From Haberlea rhodopensis (Eukaryota > Streptophyta > Magnoliopsida > Lamiales > Gesneriaceae), in assembly GCA_907163345.1 (NCBI GenBank), contig CAJQUN010000058.1:1674001-1738000 (forward strand): a stretch of 64,000 nt of DNA. Direction: 5' to 3'. Position numbers and translations under genes: made by a program. Below, one piece after another: positions 11,397-23,427 of this stretch (the first letter of the stretch is position 1; the number at the start of each line of letters is the position of its first letter). The notes beneath the pieces were generated by a model. That model did no database searches. It was not told the DNA's origin and worked only from the letters and a program-made list of their open reading frames with translations.

Positions 11397-13511
11397 TCAA
11401 AATCCCAAGAATTTTGGTGCCAATAGGAACAATGGTTCCAATGCACTTGGTGAGAACTTTCTTGCAAAAAGATGACATATTGAAGAGGAATTATCATTGT
11501 ATGAGCACGCCTGCCCACCAAGAATCCTCTTCATGAACTCCTCCGTGATATCTGTGCTGCCAAATGTCGCTGGATGCGCCCCACCCCTCGACCAGTCTAC
11601 CCAAGTGATGCTTCTGTTTGCCAAGAGATTTGGAGCCCGAATTGTCAACATGGTGTGAAAATAATGTTCGTCCACATAGCAATGTGGTTTGCAGAACTCC
11701 AAAAATTTTGGGTAGAATTTTGTGTCCTCAACAATGTAGAGAGCTAGTTTTCGGTTGATTTCAAACCATTGAGACCCTTTGCGCCATTCTTTGATATTAA
11801 CCTCCGGTAACATGTTATAGTTGTATCGTCCTCTCCCATATGGGCTGGGGTCATCAAATGCACTAATGAAGCTATATTTGGACCTCGTTAAGTAGTTGTA
11901 GATTGTTGTAAAATTGTAGAGGGGGATGCAAGATTCAGACAGCAGGACGAAACGTTCATTGGAAATGTCGAGCAAGGCATTAGCAAGAAGTCTTCTTTCG
12001 GCATCACACATACTCATCTTTCCCCATTCTGAGACCTGTATTCAGGAGAATTCAGGCAATCATATGGAGCTAGATAAGATTAAACAAGACCAAAGTACAC
12101 ATCGACGAGTATTGCCATGATTAAGAAGAGCTTTTGATCTTCTCCTTGAAGTTTGGGCAGCGTACTCAAACTGAGTCTTTCACACACTATGCCCTATGTT
12201 GCCATCAATTGCTCCAATTATTCAGCATCGTTGTGCATATAACACAACAATTGAGAAATGGAGTAAAATTATTCAGCATCGTTGTGCATATAGCACAACA
12301 ATTGAGAAATGGAGTATAAGCTGGTGCACAAATTAAAAGGCCCGAGTTGTTCGTGATAATTAGTTACAATCTTTAAAGACGTGCCAATATGTGATGATAA
12401 TAAAGGAACGTATTCTTCACAAGGTTCCAATTCAAGATTTAAAAGTGCAAACATGGATTGCACAAATTTTAATCGAATGCTATCTTTTGATGCTCGACTA
12501 CATGTTATGTTGCCGGAATTTCCATTGGAAAAGTATGCCATCAACATACATCGGAAAGGAGAGCTACCAAGTTGCGCAAAGGGAAGGAAAAGGCATGAGA
12601 AGTTGAAGAGTTATTTAATGATGCAACAGCTTTCAATGCATCATGAACAGAAATACCAATAATCATCAGAAACTAGCTGTTATAATTGAAACTGCACAAG
12701 CTGGATCCCATGAACTATTACGCAAGTATAAAGTTCTAATAAAAGAAGCCTAAAACTAAACTGATTACATATTATACATTTACAACAGAAAATACGGCAC
12801 TGAATAAACTACTTTACAAGATTGTCACAAAACAAGCATGTCCAGATGAGATTACTGAGGAAAAAATGGCCATACCAATCGTTGACAGACCAAACATACC
12901 AGCAGAAAAAGAAAGCCTCACACAGCGCAATCTAGCTACAATGAAACCAGATAAATATTTTTGAATGTAATAAAATGCAGTTCAACATAAAAAGAAAACA
13001 GCATTACACATACCTGACTCGGTATTAGCCTCTTATTAAACACGGACGATGAAGGGAAATCAGCGTTGAAAGTGGGTATAGAATGAAGATAGATTGAGTA
13101 CCACCCCTCATGCCCCTTGAAAAACCTCTCCCAAAGAGGAGATAATGGCAATGGCCCTTTAGTCAAGAACATGAAGGCAATCTTTGGAACCCTTTCAAAT
13201 GGATATTTCTTGACTCGGGGCACCAACGATGCCCTCCAAAACAACTCCTTGTCGCTCATTTCATGCATCGCATCTGATGGTGACTTGAACCAATGGTCTA
13301 AATTTGTCACTTCTTCAGGGCAGGGCAATAATCTAGGCCTCAAAGAAGTCTCTGTACTATTAGCTACAAAATACCTAATCATATAGATGCTAACTATAGA
13401 GAATGTAAAACACAGAACAAGAAAAGGTACAAGTAATCGAAGCAGCCTGTGTGGCAACACCCTAGAATGGCCTACCCGGTTCACCACATTGGGATCCTTG
13501 CCTTCTTCCAT
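11397..13511 (-). CDS. Family 14 glycosyltransferase (core-2/I-branching type, BC10-like)
   Basis: Two coding exons on the minus strand, 13511-13014 (166 codons) and 12035-11397 (212 codons plus stop), give 378 aa. The donor CAG|GTATGTG and acceptor TACAG|GTCTC join in phase 0; the intron is 978 bp. The start is the ATG at 13511, because the longer frame upstream opens at TTG. A single hydrophobic segment at about residues 23-47 makes it a type II Golgi membrane protein. The Branch domain begins near residue 108 (KIAFMFLTKGPLP) and holds the plant family signatures FVLLSESCIPLYNF, SQWFEINRKLA and CYVDEHYF-TML. Plant members transfer sugars to as yet poorly defined acceptors and act in cell-wall formation and AGP glycosylation. 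No broken residue is seen, so it looks functional. Confidence 0.92.
12217..12316. repeat. 50-bp tandem duplication in the GT14 intron
   Basis: Two adjacent, nearly identical copies of about 50 bp (ATTATTCAGCATCGTTGTGC...GAAATGGAGTA) lie inside the intron, with very few differences between them. Confidence 0.85.
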
Positions 13512-14973
13512 GTGTATACTATCTCTAACCCAACATAGAGAACAATATATACCAAATAAATTCCCCTGAGAATTCCAATCCCAGCTTATCAAACCCCTCC
13601 AAAAATCTCGATGAAGAAAGCAACTTTATCCTAGCAAATCAACGCCCAGTGCTTGAATAACAGGCAATTCATATATACTTAGACTAATTCAATCTGCCAC
13701 CTCTGCTTTCCAATGAAAATCAACAATGATCTGTCCAATAGATGGTACCAAGAAAATTTCGTCAATTGAGAAATTTTTCACATATAACAACTAAAACCCA
13801 GATTTTTTTCGCATCTATGAGATCAAAAGAACAAGAAAAAACCAAAATTTACCCAATAATAAATAACACTAAAACGTGATATTTCGTTGGCAGCACGGCA
13901 GGGGAAGTTAGTGGGTACTCAAAGTTGTTACCTTTGGTTGGAAGCAAAAATTACCGACTGATAGAGACCTTTCAACTCATAAAAAGCTAAAAAGACGTAC
14001 CATAAATTAACTAAAGAAACGAGTGAACCGTCAAGACCTGAACTTTAGAAAAAGAAAAACACGGTAAAAGAAAAAATATTCTCGGATAAAATATCACGGA
14101 ACAAGATTCGGAGCAATCAAATCCTGCTAATTTGAAGTGTTGATTGTAATTGAACAGACCAATAATCTTATTTCCTTCATTCAGTCTACCCCGCTAAAAA
14201 CACCTCGGATCAGATTGTTGGAGAAAAGAAAATTACGATGTTAATCAATGAATTATGAAACAAAATGCGGTTCCGTGACAAATATATATTGGGGTGGGAA
14301 AATCCAGAGGAACTTTGGGAAGATCGCACTACAGATTCTAGGTTTCTAAAAGTATTATACAAATAGTCGCGTGCCAAAAAGGGTACGTTCCATCGCGTTG
14401 TATTCGTGCTATATATATCCTTCTCTCTCTGATAGGTTTTTTTTTCAGAATATTATAAATAAAATAAAAAAATTAATAAATACCGTGACTCAATTTTTTT
14501 TTATAAAATTACGTGAACTCGTTACTTTGAGAAACGATTTCAAAGAAACAATTTCACGTTTTTACAATTAAATATTTTTATATTATATAATATACGTAAA
14601 CATATATATATATATAATAGTTATATAAATTTATATATAATAATAATTGTAATTATAATTATAATTAATAATATAATTCTAATAATAATGTTATCATCTT
14701 GCTCAGGGTACACATATTCGGAATGGTTATCCTGCACAGCATTGTTAATAATAATAATAAGTTCAAGACCCCTGATATATTTTCGGTGCCATGGAGATAG
14801 ACAAGTGAGCTATTACGCTTCATTCAAATGATGAATGCTTCCAAGTCCACCTCCTTAAGTTGTCATCGCTCGATCACAACCCATTAGGAATATGTGCATC
14901 CTGAGCTAGTGTTTTCAAAATCGGGTCGTACATAAAATCGGTATCCTTACTGGGTATAGATTCGATCGGTCTG

Positions 14974-15063
14974 GCAATAATAATAAATAATAATAATAAT
15001 AATAAATTTATAATAATAATAATAATTATTATTATTATTATTATAATACAAATAATAATAATA
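14974..15063. repeat. (TAA)n/(TTA)n compound microsatellite
   Basis: Runs of AAT units switch to ATT units in the middle, so the tract could fold back on itself. A second (TAA)n tract lies at about 15198-15240. Confidence 0.9.
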
Positions 15064-15200
15064 AATCTGTGGGGTATAATCTGCACACGATCATGGCCCG
15101 CCGAGATGGTAACGATATGTCATCGGGGTATACATGTTCGGAATGTGTTGACCTGCTCGACAAGACCGGATATTATTATTATTATATAATTATTAATTTT

Positions 15201-15240
<40 letters not shown>

Positions 15241-15429
15241 TGATTTACACGGTATATTCAAATAAAAAAATTAACATAAATATTATATTATGTTGTGGTT
15301 CAACCGACCAAGTAACGATTACAATTGATTTTTTTTTTTTAAAGAAATCAACAAGCCTGGATTATTTACTCAAAGTAACTAATTCAAAATATAACATAAT
15401 ATATTATATCACACACACATATATATATA

Positions 15430-15663
15430 TAGTGGCGGACGCAGGATTTTTGGGAAAGGGGGTGCGGACGCAGGTTTTTTGGGAAAGTGGGGTAAAAAAA
15501 TTTAAAAATAAAAATTTTAGGCAAAATAAATTTTAGTGGTCAAAATATAATTTAATGTGTGGCAAAATGTAATTTTTAAGGGTTAAACTACAATTTTTTA
15601 TGGTAAAAATGTTTTTTTTTTGGCAATAGTGGCACTTAACCCCTTGCCCCTTAATGGCTCCGC

Positions 15664-15668
<5 letters not shown>
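15430..15668. mobile_element. Small TIR element (MITE-like) inside a TA microsatellite
   Basis: A 239-bp unit with perfect 10-bp terminal inverted repeats (TAGTGGCGGA ... TCCGCCACTA), flanked on both sides by TA repeats. It has no coding capacity. GTGGCGGA-type ends are widespread on plant non-autonomous elements. The TA-rich flanks hide any target duplication. Confidence 0.7.

Positions 15669-15726
<58 letters not shown>
15666..15726. repeat. (TA)n microsatellite
   Basis: About 60 bp of TA repeats passing into (TAA)n up to 15740. ORFs reading Ile-Tyr repeats across it are artefacts. Confidence 0.95.
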
Positions 15727-15740
<14 letters not shown>

Positions 15741-17085
15741 TGTGTATGGGTCTTGCCGGGCAGGACAACACATTCCAAACATGTGTACCCAAGGCATGAT
15801 TTATCCACGATCATGACCCGACGAGTTGGCAGTGTGCCCGATATCCACATTCATTATTCACATCAAACATAATCAGTGCCGAGCATAACACTCCATTTCG
15901 AACATGTGTACCCCGATGACGCCTCGTAATGCTAGAAATGAGTTATCTTGCTCGAAATGAGTTGTCCTGCTCGACACTAATTATATATTTATATATATAT
16001 ATATATAAGTAAAAAAATTAAATATATATATACGTATATGTAGAATTATAAAAATAATTATAATTATAAATAACAACAATAATAATTATTATAATTATAA
16101 TTATAAAATATTAATAGTTATTGTTATTATTATTATAATATTATATTATATTAGTAATGGTATTAATAATTAAAGGTGAATTCGTTACTTCAAGTAACGA
16201 ATTAACCTTTAAATTTTATTTTAAAAAAAAAAAAAATTTTAACTTGAATTCGTTACTTGATGTAACGATTTCCTATAATTTTGTAAATGATTTTACTGTT
16301 ATGTTAATTTCGAATTTTTTATTTGTTTTTGTAATATTTTAATATTTGGACCCTCTCTGATATGTATCGTCATTATATATATTTGGTATCCATCGAATAT
16401 ATATATTTATATCTAATATTGATCTGAATATACTCATCTAATTAATAGATATTTTATCATCTTATAATAGCTAAGCACCTTAGTGGTATAATCATTTTGC
16501 AAATTCGAAAATATCCCTACTATTATGTGTTAAATGATCGTAAGCCCTTGCTAATTTGGATAACCACAATAACATCAAAAAATATTTGGGAGGATATTAA
16601 ACTACAAAATCAATTTAAAAAAAGTTTATTACATCCCAAAAGCAAAAATTGAAAATTGAATTTATAATTATCACCTCACTTTACAAAACAAATATCGTAT
16701 ATGCACGCAACATGTGCAACGATGCACTAATATTTAATGATATAATATCCCACGAGTAGCCAATACCATTTCCATTATTGTAGGAGCACATGATATTCCC
16801 GTAGGATCAATGTAACCGTTGCATTATGGGTGGTGTTGGGCAATACTTTGTTCCTGGTGGAATATTTAGATTTAGGAGGAAAAAAGTTTGAAGATCATAT
16901 TTTAATTTCTATATACGTACTATTTTTATTTCATGATTTTTGCGGTTTCAGGGCATATGAATTTTTTCTGATAGGCTGATATGTTGTCTTTTTGAATTAT
17001 ATTATTTAGAAAATTAAACTATATATAATCTCATTGAAATAAATAATTGTCTCTCCACCTTTCTCAAATACATTGTATGTATTAC

Positions 17086-18215
17086 CTAAGTCACATAATC
17101 CTCATACCCCATTCCACGCACTGGCGCTCCGGCCGCGAACTGGCGAACTCGGTGCGCGTGCGGCGCATTAAGGCGACTTAAGAATTTCTAGTTCGCGCTT
17201 TAAAAATTTCTGTTCGCGCACTAAGATTTTATAATTCGTGCGCTAAGATTTCCTAATTCGCGCATTAAGATTTACTAAGTCGCGCAATAAGTCACTAAGT
17301 CTTGTTAATCCTCCTTAATTCTTCGATTTTTTTTTTTTGTAATTATACAAAAAATTCTTCGATTTTGGGTTTAGATGAATTTTTATGGTTTCTAGGTATT
17401 TCGGGTTGGTAAGAAAATTATATTATATGGTAAATAGATAGATAATGAATTATGAAAAGACATAATAACATATGAAAGATTAAAATATGTGATAAAAGAA
17501 AGTATGATAAATATGTGATTTTGTAACATTTTTGCGGAGTAAATAATAATAAATTTGATATCTTAGTTTTTTGCATGAAAATTAATAGAATGAACTTTAT
17601 AAATAAAACTTTTATTTTTATTGAGTTAATTTACATGTTTATATTAGTCATTTCATAAAGTAATAATATAAGTCTCTGGAATTAATATGAGTCATTTTTA
17701 ATAAATTCATACTATTACCAAACATGTTGAAATAAATATGAACAATTTGGTTTCATTTTTCAAATTCGTTATTTTATATCTTAAAATAAAACAAAACTTT
17801 AATACTTCATTTCTATTTCTACAATATATTTTTCGGAGAATTCTTACTAGATGAACGATCAAATACAAGATTCAAATTACGTTGTATCACTGGCTATAAC
17901 ATTTTTGCAAAGCTGCAAATGTTAGATTCTTAAATAAAATCTAATTTTAATGTGTTTTAAGAACGGCAAAGCTGCAAACACCAAAGTTGTCAAGAACAAC
18001 AGATTGTAAATTTGTAAATAATATAATAATGATATGAGTTTGTTAAATATGATGTATATTATGTATGTTTAACTTCATTTCATCAGTGTGTATGTATATA
18101 TATTTATTTATTTATTAATTTTTAATATGCGCACCCACACTTAATTTTTTTGCAAATGGACGCACTCACACATCCGCATCCGCATCCGCTCCCGCATCAG
18201 ACTTATGTGACTTAG
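17086..18215. mobile_element. Non-autonomous DNA transposon, hAT-like (8-bp TSD)
   Basis: A 1130-bp element with perfect 13-bp terminal inverted repeats (CTAAGTCACATAA at 17086-17098; its complement at 18203-18215), flanked by the exact 8-bp direct repeat TGTATTAC (17078-17085 and 18216-18223). Eight-base duplications are typical of the hAT superfamily. The left subterminal region is GC-rich and followed by about five degenerate 22-bp repeats (17191-17299, TTCGCGC-ACTAAGATTT type). The right one holds GCATCC repeats (18168-18195). There is no transposase ORF. Confidence 0.85.
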
Positions 18216-18223
18216 TGTATTAC

Positions 18224-20129
18224 CCAATAATTCGACATCCACATATTGACACGATTAGATATCTAAATTACAATAATTAATACGTGCCTCCAATGTGTTC
18301 CACTACTTTATCGATAATGTCACACAAAAATAATGGTAGAACATGATGTCCCCAATTCGATTCACCAAACGTTGGAACAATAAGTATTTAAATATTTCAA
18401 AAACAAAATAACAGAATTTTATTCATTTTTTATACATAAATTTAAATATATTCTGATCAGTCTCTCGTATAACTAAATATCGCAAAACAGATGGGTATAT
18501 CGCAAAACAGGTGGGTTGGATGTCGCTGACACAGCCTATTTTGCCACAACATGTCATGTTGGGCCATCTTGCCGGCAAAGCCCATTGACATGTATAAGTT
18601 GTTGGAAAAATATGCTTAATGAATTAAAATTAAACAACAAAAAATTAAAAAAATACGAATAAAGAAAAAACGGGCGAAAATGGACAAGAAAACACTGTCC
18701 GAGCAAAACCTGGGCAGCAGGTTCAGCGCCCTAGCGACTGCCTGCTGCCTGGGCGATGCACAGGCAGTGGGCATGGCACTAGGGCACCTCTAGTGCCTGG
18801 TGTTCTGTCCAAAGGTGTTCAAAGCAGTTTGGAGTGCTTCTATCTCGAATCATAATCGCTGTATATGAAAATGATTGTCGCTAAACCGTGAGCATAATAG
18901 CGAGACAAATCGTTTCAAGGACAGATAGAAGAAATCTCACCCCCGACATTCATCCTACAAAATCATTTTGTTAATTTGCCTCCCTCCCCTCTTTAAATTC
19001 GCCCTGACAGACACGGCCTATTTTTTTAAAGGTTTGGTCCACTATAGTGGCAGGGTAGCCCTTCTGTTTTCCACCTCTATGTAGTAACACTGTACATAAC
19101 AAGAAAGTATTTTCTCGCCACATAAACAATCTAGGAGTTATTTGCGAAAAGTAACAATGCCAAGTTTTACAATCGAAATATAAATTTTTAAAAAAAAACT
19201 ATTTTAGTTATGAAAATTAAAATGTGATTTTTTTTTTAAAAAAATCACATTTTATGATAGCTATCATGTTCTTTGGAATCCATACCCTCACTTGAACTAT
19301 ATTTGTTTGTTTAATTACATAAATATGTCCTAGAAAATTTAGAAGATGACTTTTCAGTTAGGCTGCACATTTTATTTTGAGAAAATTACATAAAGATATT
19401 AGTTGGAAAACATATTTCCACAGACAAAAAATTAGCATTGCTTATAAATCAATTGTTCAACAAAATTTATTCGAAGTCAATTTTCTTCATTATTTATCTA
19501 ACAAGTCTTTTTTCTCCCAATAAATACGATTATTTTTTTTTAAAAAAAAGGGTTTTCATTATCTTTCCTCCCTCCCAAAATTACAATTTCAAATTATAAG
19601 TTAAATATGTCAATTTCTCTCTCTATGCTCAATGCCAGACCTTTTTCAAAAGAAGAAGAATTTCAAATTGCTTGAGAAAAATGGACGAAATTGACATTTT
19701 CACAACTGGTGAAGCCGTTAAAGAGAAGATCCGCGTTTTAAATGGGTTGTATTGCGTAGGTTTAGCAATGGAACCAAGCCGGCCCGTTTCCAAATTGATA
19801 TTGTCGATTGTGCGTTGCCGGAGTGTCATGCGTCATTGTTCTCGTTTTATTTTTTTGTAAATGCAACAAGTTTTTGTGTTTTTGCGTGGTTTTTTTGCTG
19901 GTTTTATGGGATTTCCGTGTTTCAATTAGCATTGAACACAAGTGTTGACCGTTGTTTTTCGTGTTTTTTTTTTCATCTGTGTTTTCAAAATAGATATCTA
20001 CTGCATCCGTATTTTTCGTGTTGTTTTTTTTGCTTGTTTGATGGAATTTTTGTGTTTCAATTAACATTGAATTGTTATTTCAATTCTTATGCACATAATA
20101 TTTTTGTCAAAAAGTTTACATGAAACTGT
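18224..20129. other. Intergenic region, AT-rich
   Basis: No supported gene. A GC-richer patch at 18690-18800 (repeated GGGCA/CAGGCAGTG words) looks like a fragment of an old repeat. At 19887-20075 a segment of about 140 bp (TTTTTTGCTGG...GTGTTTCAATTAGCATTGAA) is duplicated in tandem. The small frames near 19680-19860 have no recognisable similarity. Confidence 0.4.
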
Positions 20130-20608
20130 ACGTGCACCAAAAGACTCAAATAGATGCAATTGTTAGAATTGAGTGCATCAACTTCTTTAAAATCACCGAC
20201 TTGTTTCAAATTATATGCACCACACTTGTTGAGTCTAATAGTGCACTGTTTTGTTGCGTGCATCAGTAGACTCAACAAGGTGCAATTGTTAGAACTGAGT
20301 ACATCAACTTGTTTAAAATCACCACTTGTTTCAAATTACGTGAACCACCCTGTTGAGTCTACCGGTGCATGTTTGGTTGCGTGCACGGGTATTCTCAAAG
20401 GTTGCAATTGTTAGAATTAAGTGCACAAATTGTTGCATTTAAGTGCACCTTTTTAAAAACTAAGTACACCAGTTTAATATGGACGTGCACTGCTCAAAAT
20501 GTATGCAAACATGCACTGATGTTAAATGAGTACATGCGAACCAATGTTAAATGAGTACATGTGAACCATGGTTGTTGAAGTTTTTAGAAACGTGCACCGC
20601 ATAAAATC
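20130..20608. repeat. Left part of a GTGCAC-rich tandem array
   Basis: Three units with a spacing of about 122-126 bp start at 20155, 20281 and 20403 (TGCAATTGTTAGAAnTnAGT...). All are rich in GTGCAC/GTGCATC words. The outer Copia element begins at 20609 and related sequence resumes at 44066. Confidence 0.7.
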
Positions 20609-21702
20609 TGTTAGGATCGGTCCGAAGTGTTTAGAGGGGGGGTGAATGAACACTCCTATTAAAAATAATCCCTTGTGATTTCTTTCGGATTAGTGAAAGA
20701 AATCTGTTTCTTAATCAACTCTTCTGCAGAACAGACCACTGAATATTTTAGTGCGGAACGGTCTGTTCTTAGATTAGTAAGAACGGCTCGATGGCTTGAA
20801 TAGTATAACGAGTGCAGAATGATAAAACACAAAATATGTTTCTGGAAGTTCGAAGGTGGTGTAAACCTTCTACGTCTCCCCTTCTTCCAATTAAGGAAGG
20901 ATTCCACTAGAAGACTTTGATTTATACAATCCTGTTGTACAAACCCGATTGAGCTGGATTTACCTCACTACCAGACTGAAACTCCTAGTCTCTCGATCTG
21001 TTCAGACACACTCTGTCTGACAGTTACAATTGATTCTCACTTCTCTATCTTAGTACGGAATACAAAAGATAGACTTTAGTCTATGCACACAATGATCCTA
21101 ATATGATCAAATATTACAATATGCTTGTGCTTATGAAGATTTTCAGCTCGAGAATGTCTGAGCTTGTAAGCTTGTGCTGTTTTGCTTTCTTTTGCGTTTT
21201 TCGATTGATCAGACTCATTTCTTGAGCTCTTCTGTTGCATCCTTATATAGTTGCATGTACCAACGACATTATTTCCCTTAATGTGCAACTCTTGACTCTG
21301 CTTAAACTCTGAGTAAGCTACAGTCTTCTTCTTTAGGGTACTTGCCATTCTGGTTCATGCTTTCGGCGACTGTCAGGTAAGCTCTTCTTTGTCTTCTTAC
21401 CTTTTATGGTAATCTTCAATCCTTGATCTTTTTCAGCATTAATTGCAACATTAAATGCTTCAATAAATAGCCGTTAATGATTCGGACTGAAGAGCAATTC
21501 TTATTCAGCCTTGACTGCTCTGATCTGATAAAGGTTGATATCGATCTGAATCTTCGATCTGGTCAGGCTGATTTCCATCGATCCGATCTGATTTGCTATA
21601 TATCATATCAGCTTGATCTGTTTTGAGCGATCGATCTGGTCAGTCTGATTTCACTCGATCCGGTCTGATATGTTTTGTCATCGTTAAAATCCGGAACTAA
21701 CA
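20609..21702 (-). repeat. 3' LTR of the outer Copia element
   Basis: A 1094-bp LTR, TGTTAGGATCGG...GGAACTAACA. The AAATTCCCCTTTTTTG just after it is the polypurine tract on the minus strand. It is rich in GATCTGGTC/GGTCTGAT words. Confidence 0.92.
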
Positions 21703-21948
21703 AATTCCCCTTTTTTGATGATGACAAAACCTAGCTTCTATATCTTTTTATACATTACAACTCTGAAGCGTATTCTTGCGGATCAATTACTTCTTCTTGT
21801 TCAAAATAAATGAACATTTTTGAGTTGAAGTTCGGATTGATTAAGCATTTAGTTCAAAATAAATGAACAATGACTTAACTTAAGAAGTTAGTTTTTATTG
21901 AGCAAAAAAATTTTATTACAATTACGGACAAGTCTGACTTAAGAACTG

Positions 21949-22019
21949 CTACTTTCTTGCTGAAGACTGAGGTGGCTTGAAGTCTTTTCTCTTTTCCCCC
22001 TTTTTGTCAGCAGCAATCT
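21949..22019 (-). pseudogene. C-terminal tail of outer-element ORF3, separated by the inner element
   Basis: Read on the minus strand this gives the basic tail IAADKKGEKRKDF... and TAG at 21949-21951. It matches the last residues of the inner ORF3 and continues the frame that stops at 32416 on the far side of the inner insertion. Confidence 0.9.
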
Positions 22020-23167
22020 TGTTAGGATCGGTCCGGAGTGTTTAGAGGGGGGGTGAATGAACACTCCTTCTAAAATTTAATCCCTTGTGATTTCTTTCGG
22101 ATTAGTGAAAGAAATCTGTTTCTTAATCAACTCTTTTATAGAACAGACCACTTAATGTATAAGTGCGGAATGGTCTGATCTTATATTTGTAAGAGCAGCT
22201 CGATGGCTTGAATGAAAGAACAAATGCAGAAAGACAAGAACACAGAAAATGTTTCTGGAAGTTCGAAGGTGGTGTAATCCTTCTACGTCTCCCCTTCTTC
22301 CAATTAAGGAAGGTTTATACTAGAAGACTTTGATTTATACAATCCTGTTGTACAAACCCGATTCAGGCTGGATTTACCCCACTACCAGTCTGAAACTCCT
22401 AGTCACTCGATCTGTTCAGACACTCTCTGTCTGACAGTTACAATTTGTTTCCCACTTCTGTTTTTCAATACAGACTACACAAGATGCGCACAGTGATCCT
22501 AAATGATCAAATATTACAAAGTAATCGTGCTTAAGAATAATTTCAGCTCGAGAGCTTCTGAGCTTGTAAGCTTGTGCTGATTTGCTTTCTTGTGCGTTTT
22601 TCGAATGATCAGTCTCTCGTGTCCTTGTATGTCTGTGTGTCGTCTTTTCTGTATTGTTGTTGCATCCTTTTATAGTTGCATGTACCAACGACATTATTTC
22701 CCTTAATGTGCAACTCTTGACTCTGCTTATTCTCTGAGTAAGCTACAGTCTTCTTCTTCAGGATACTTGCCGTTCTGGTTCATGCTTTCGGCGACTGTCA
22801 GGTAAGCTCTTCTTTGTCTTCTTACCTTTTATGGCAATCTTCAGTCTTTGGTCCTTTGTAGCATTAATTACGACATTAAATGCTACAATAAATAGCCGTT
22901 AATGATTAGGACTGAAGAGCCAATCTTTATACATCCTTGACTGCTCTGATCTGATAAAGATTGAGATCGATCTGAAGCTTCGATCTAGTCAGTCTGATAT
23001 CCATCGATCTGGTCAGTCTGATTACCCTCGATCCGGTCTGATATGCTTTGTCATCTTATCAGCTTGATCTGTTTTGGGCGATCGATCTGGTCAGTCTGAT
23101 TTCTCTCGATCCGGTCTGATATGTTTTGTCATCTTTAAAATCTCATCGATAAGGTTCGGAACTAACA
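22020..23167 (-). repeat. 3' LTR of the inner Copia element
   Basis: A 1148-bp LTR sharing the CTAAAATTTAATCCC variant with 31213-32415. Multiple GATCTGGTCAGTCTGATT-type words lie near its plus-strand right end. Confidence 0.92.
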
Positions 23168-23427
23168 AATTCCCCCTTTTTGATGATGACAAAACCTAGT
23201 TTCCAAGTCTTTTTAACCAGTCTGATAAGAACTCTGAAGCGTATACTTTCGGATCGTTTACTTCTTCTTGTTCAAAATAAATGAACATAATTAAGTTGGA
23301 TCGATTAAGTCTTTTATTATTAAGCCTTTTAGTTTAGTTCAAAATAAATGAACAATGACTTAACAAAGAAAGATTTTCTTTATTGATCAACAGTCTTGCA
23401 TACAGACAGTCTGAATATATAAACAAT

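Larger units (their letters stand above)
14300..17077. other. AT-rich intergenic region with microsatellites
   Basis: Upstream flank of the GT14 gene; a TATA-like AATATATATTT near 14281-14291 could serve it on the minus strand. The rest is dominated by TAA/TTA and TA repeats. A 42-bp unit recurs in inverted form (15126-15167 and 15748-15790), with weaker related pieces near 14705 and 15885. No gene is supported. Confidence 0.5.

Noticed and set aside
12269..12547. A 92-codon minus-strand frame within the GT14 intron as an extra exon
   Set aside because: The flanking exons join in phase 0 at conserved family residues without it, and its sequence has no Branch-domain similarity.
13512..13592. 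A longer N-terminus for the GT14 protein
   Set aside because: The upstream part begins at TTG, not ATG; the first in-frame ATG is at 13511 and puts the membrane anchor at the expected distance from the N-terminus.
15533..15872. Open frames with long Ile-Tyr runs on both strands
   Set aside because: They read through the (TA)n microsatellite and have no other coding character.
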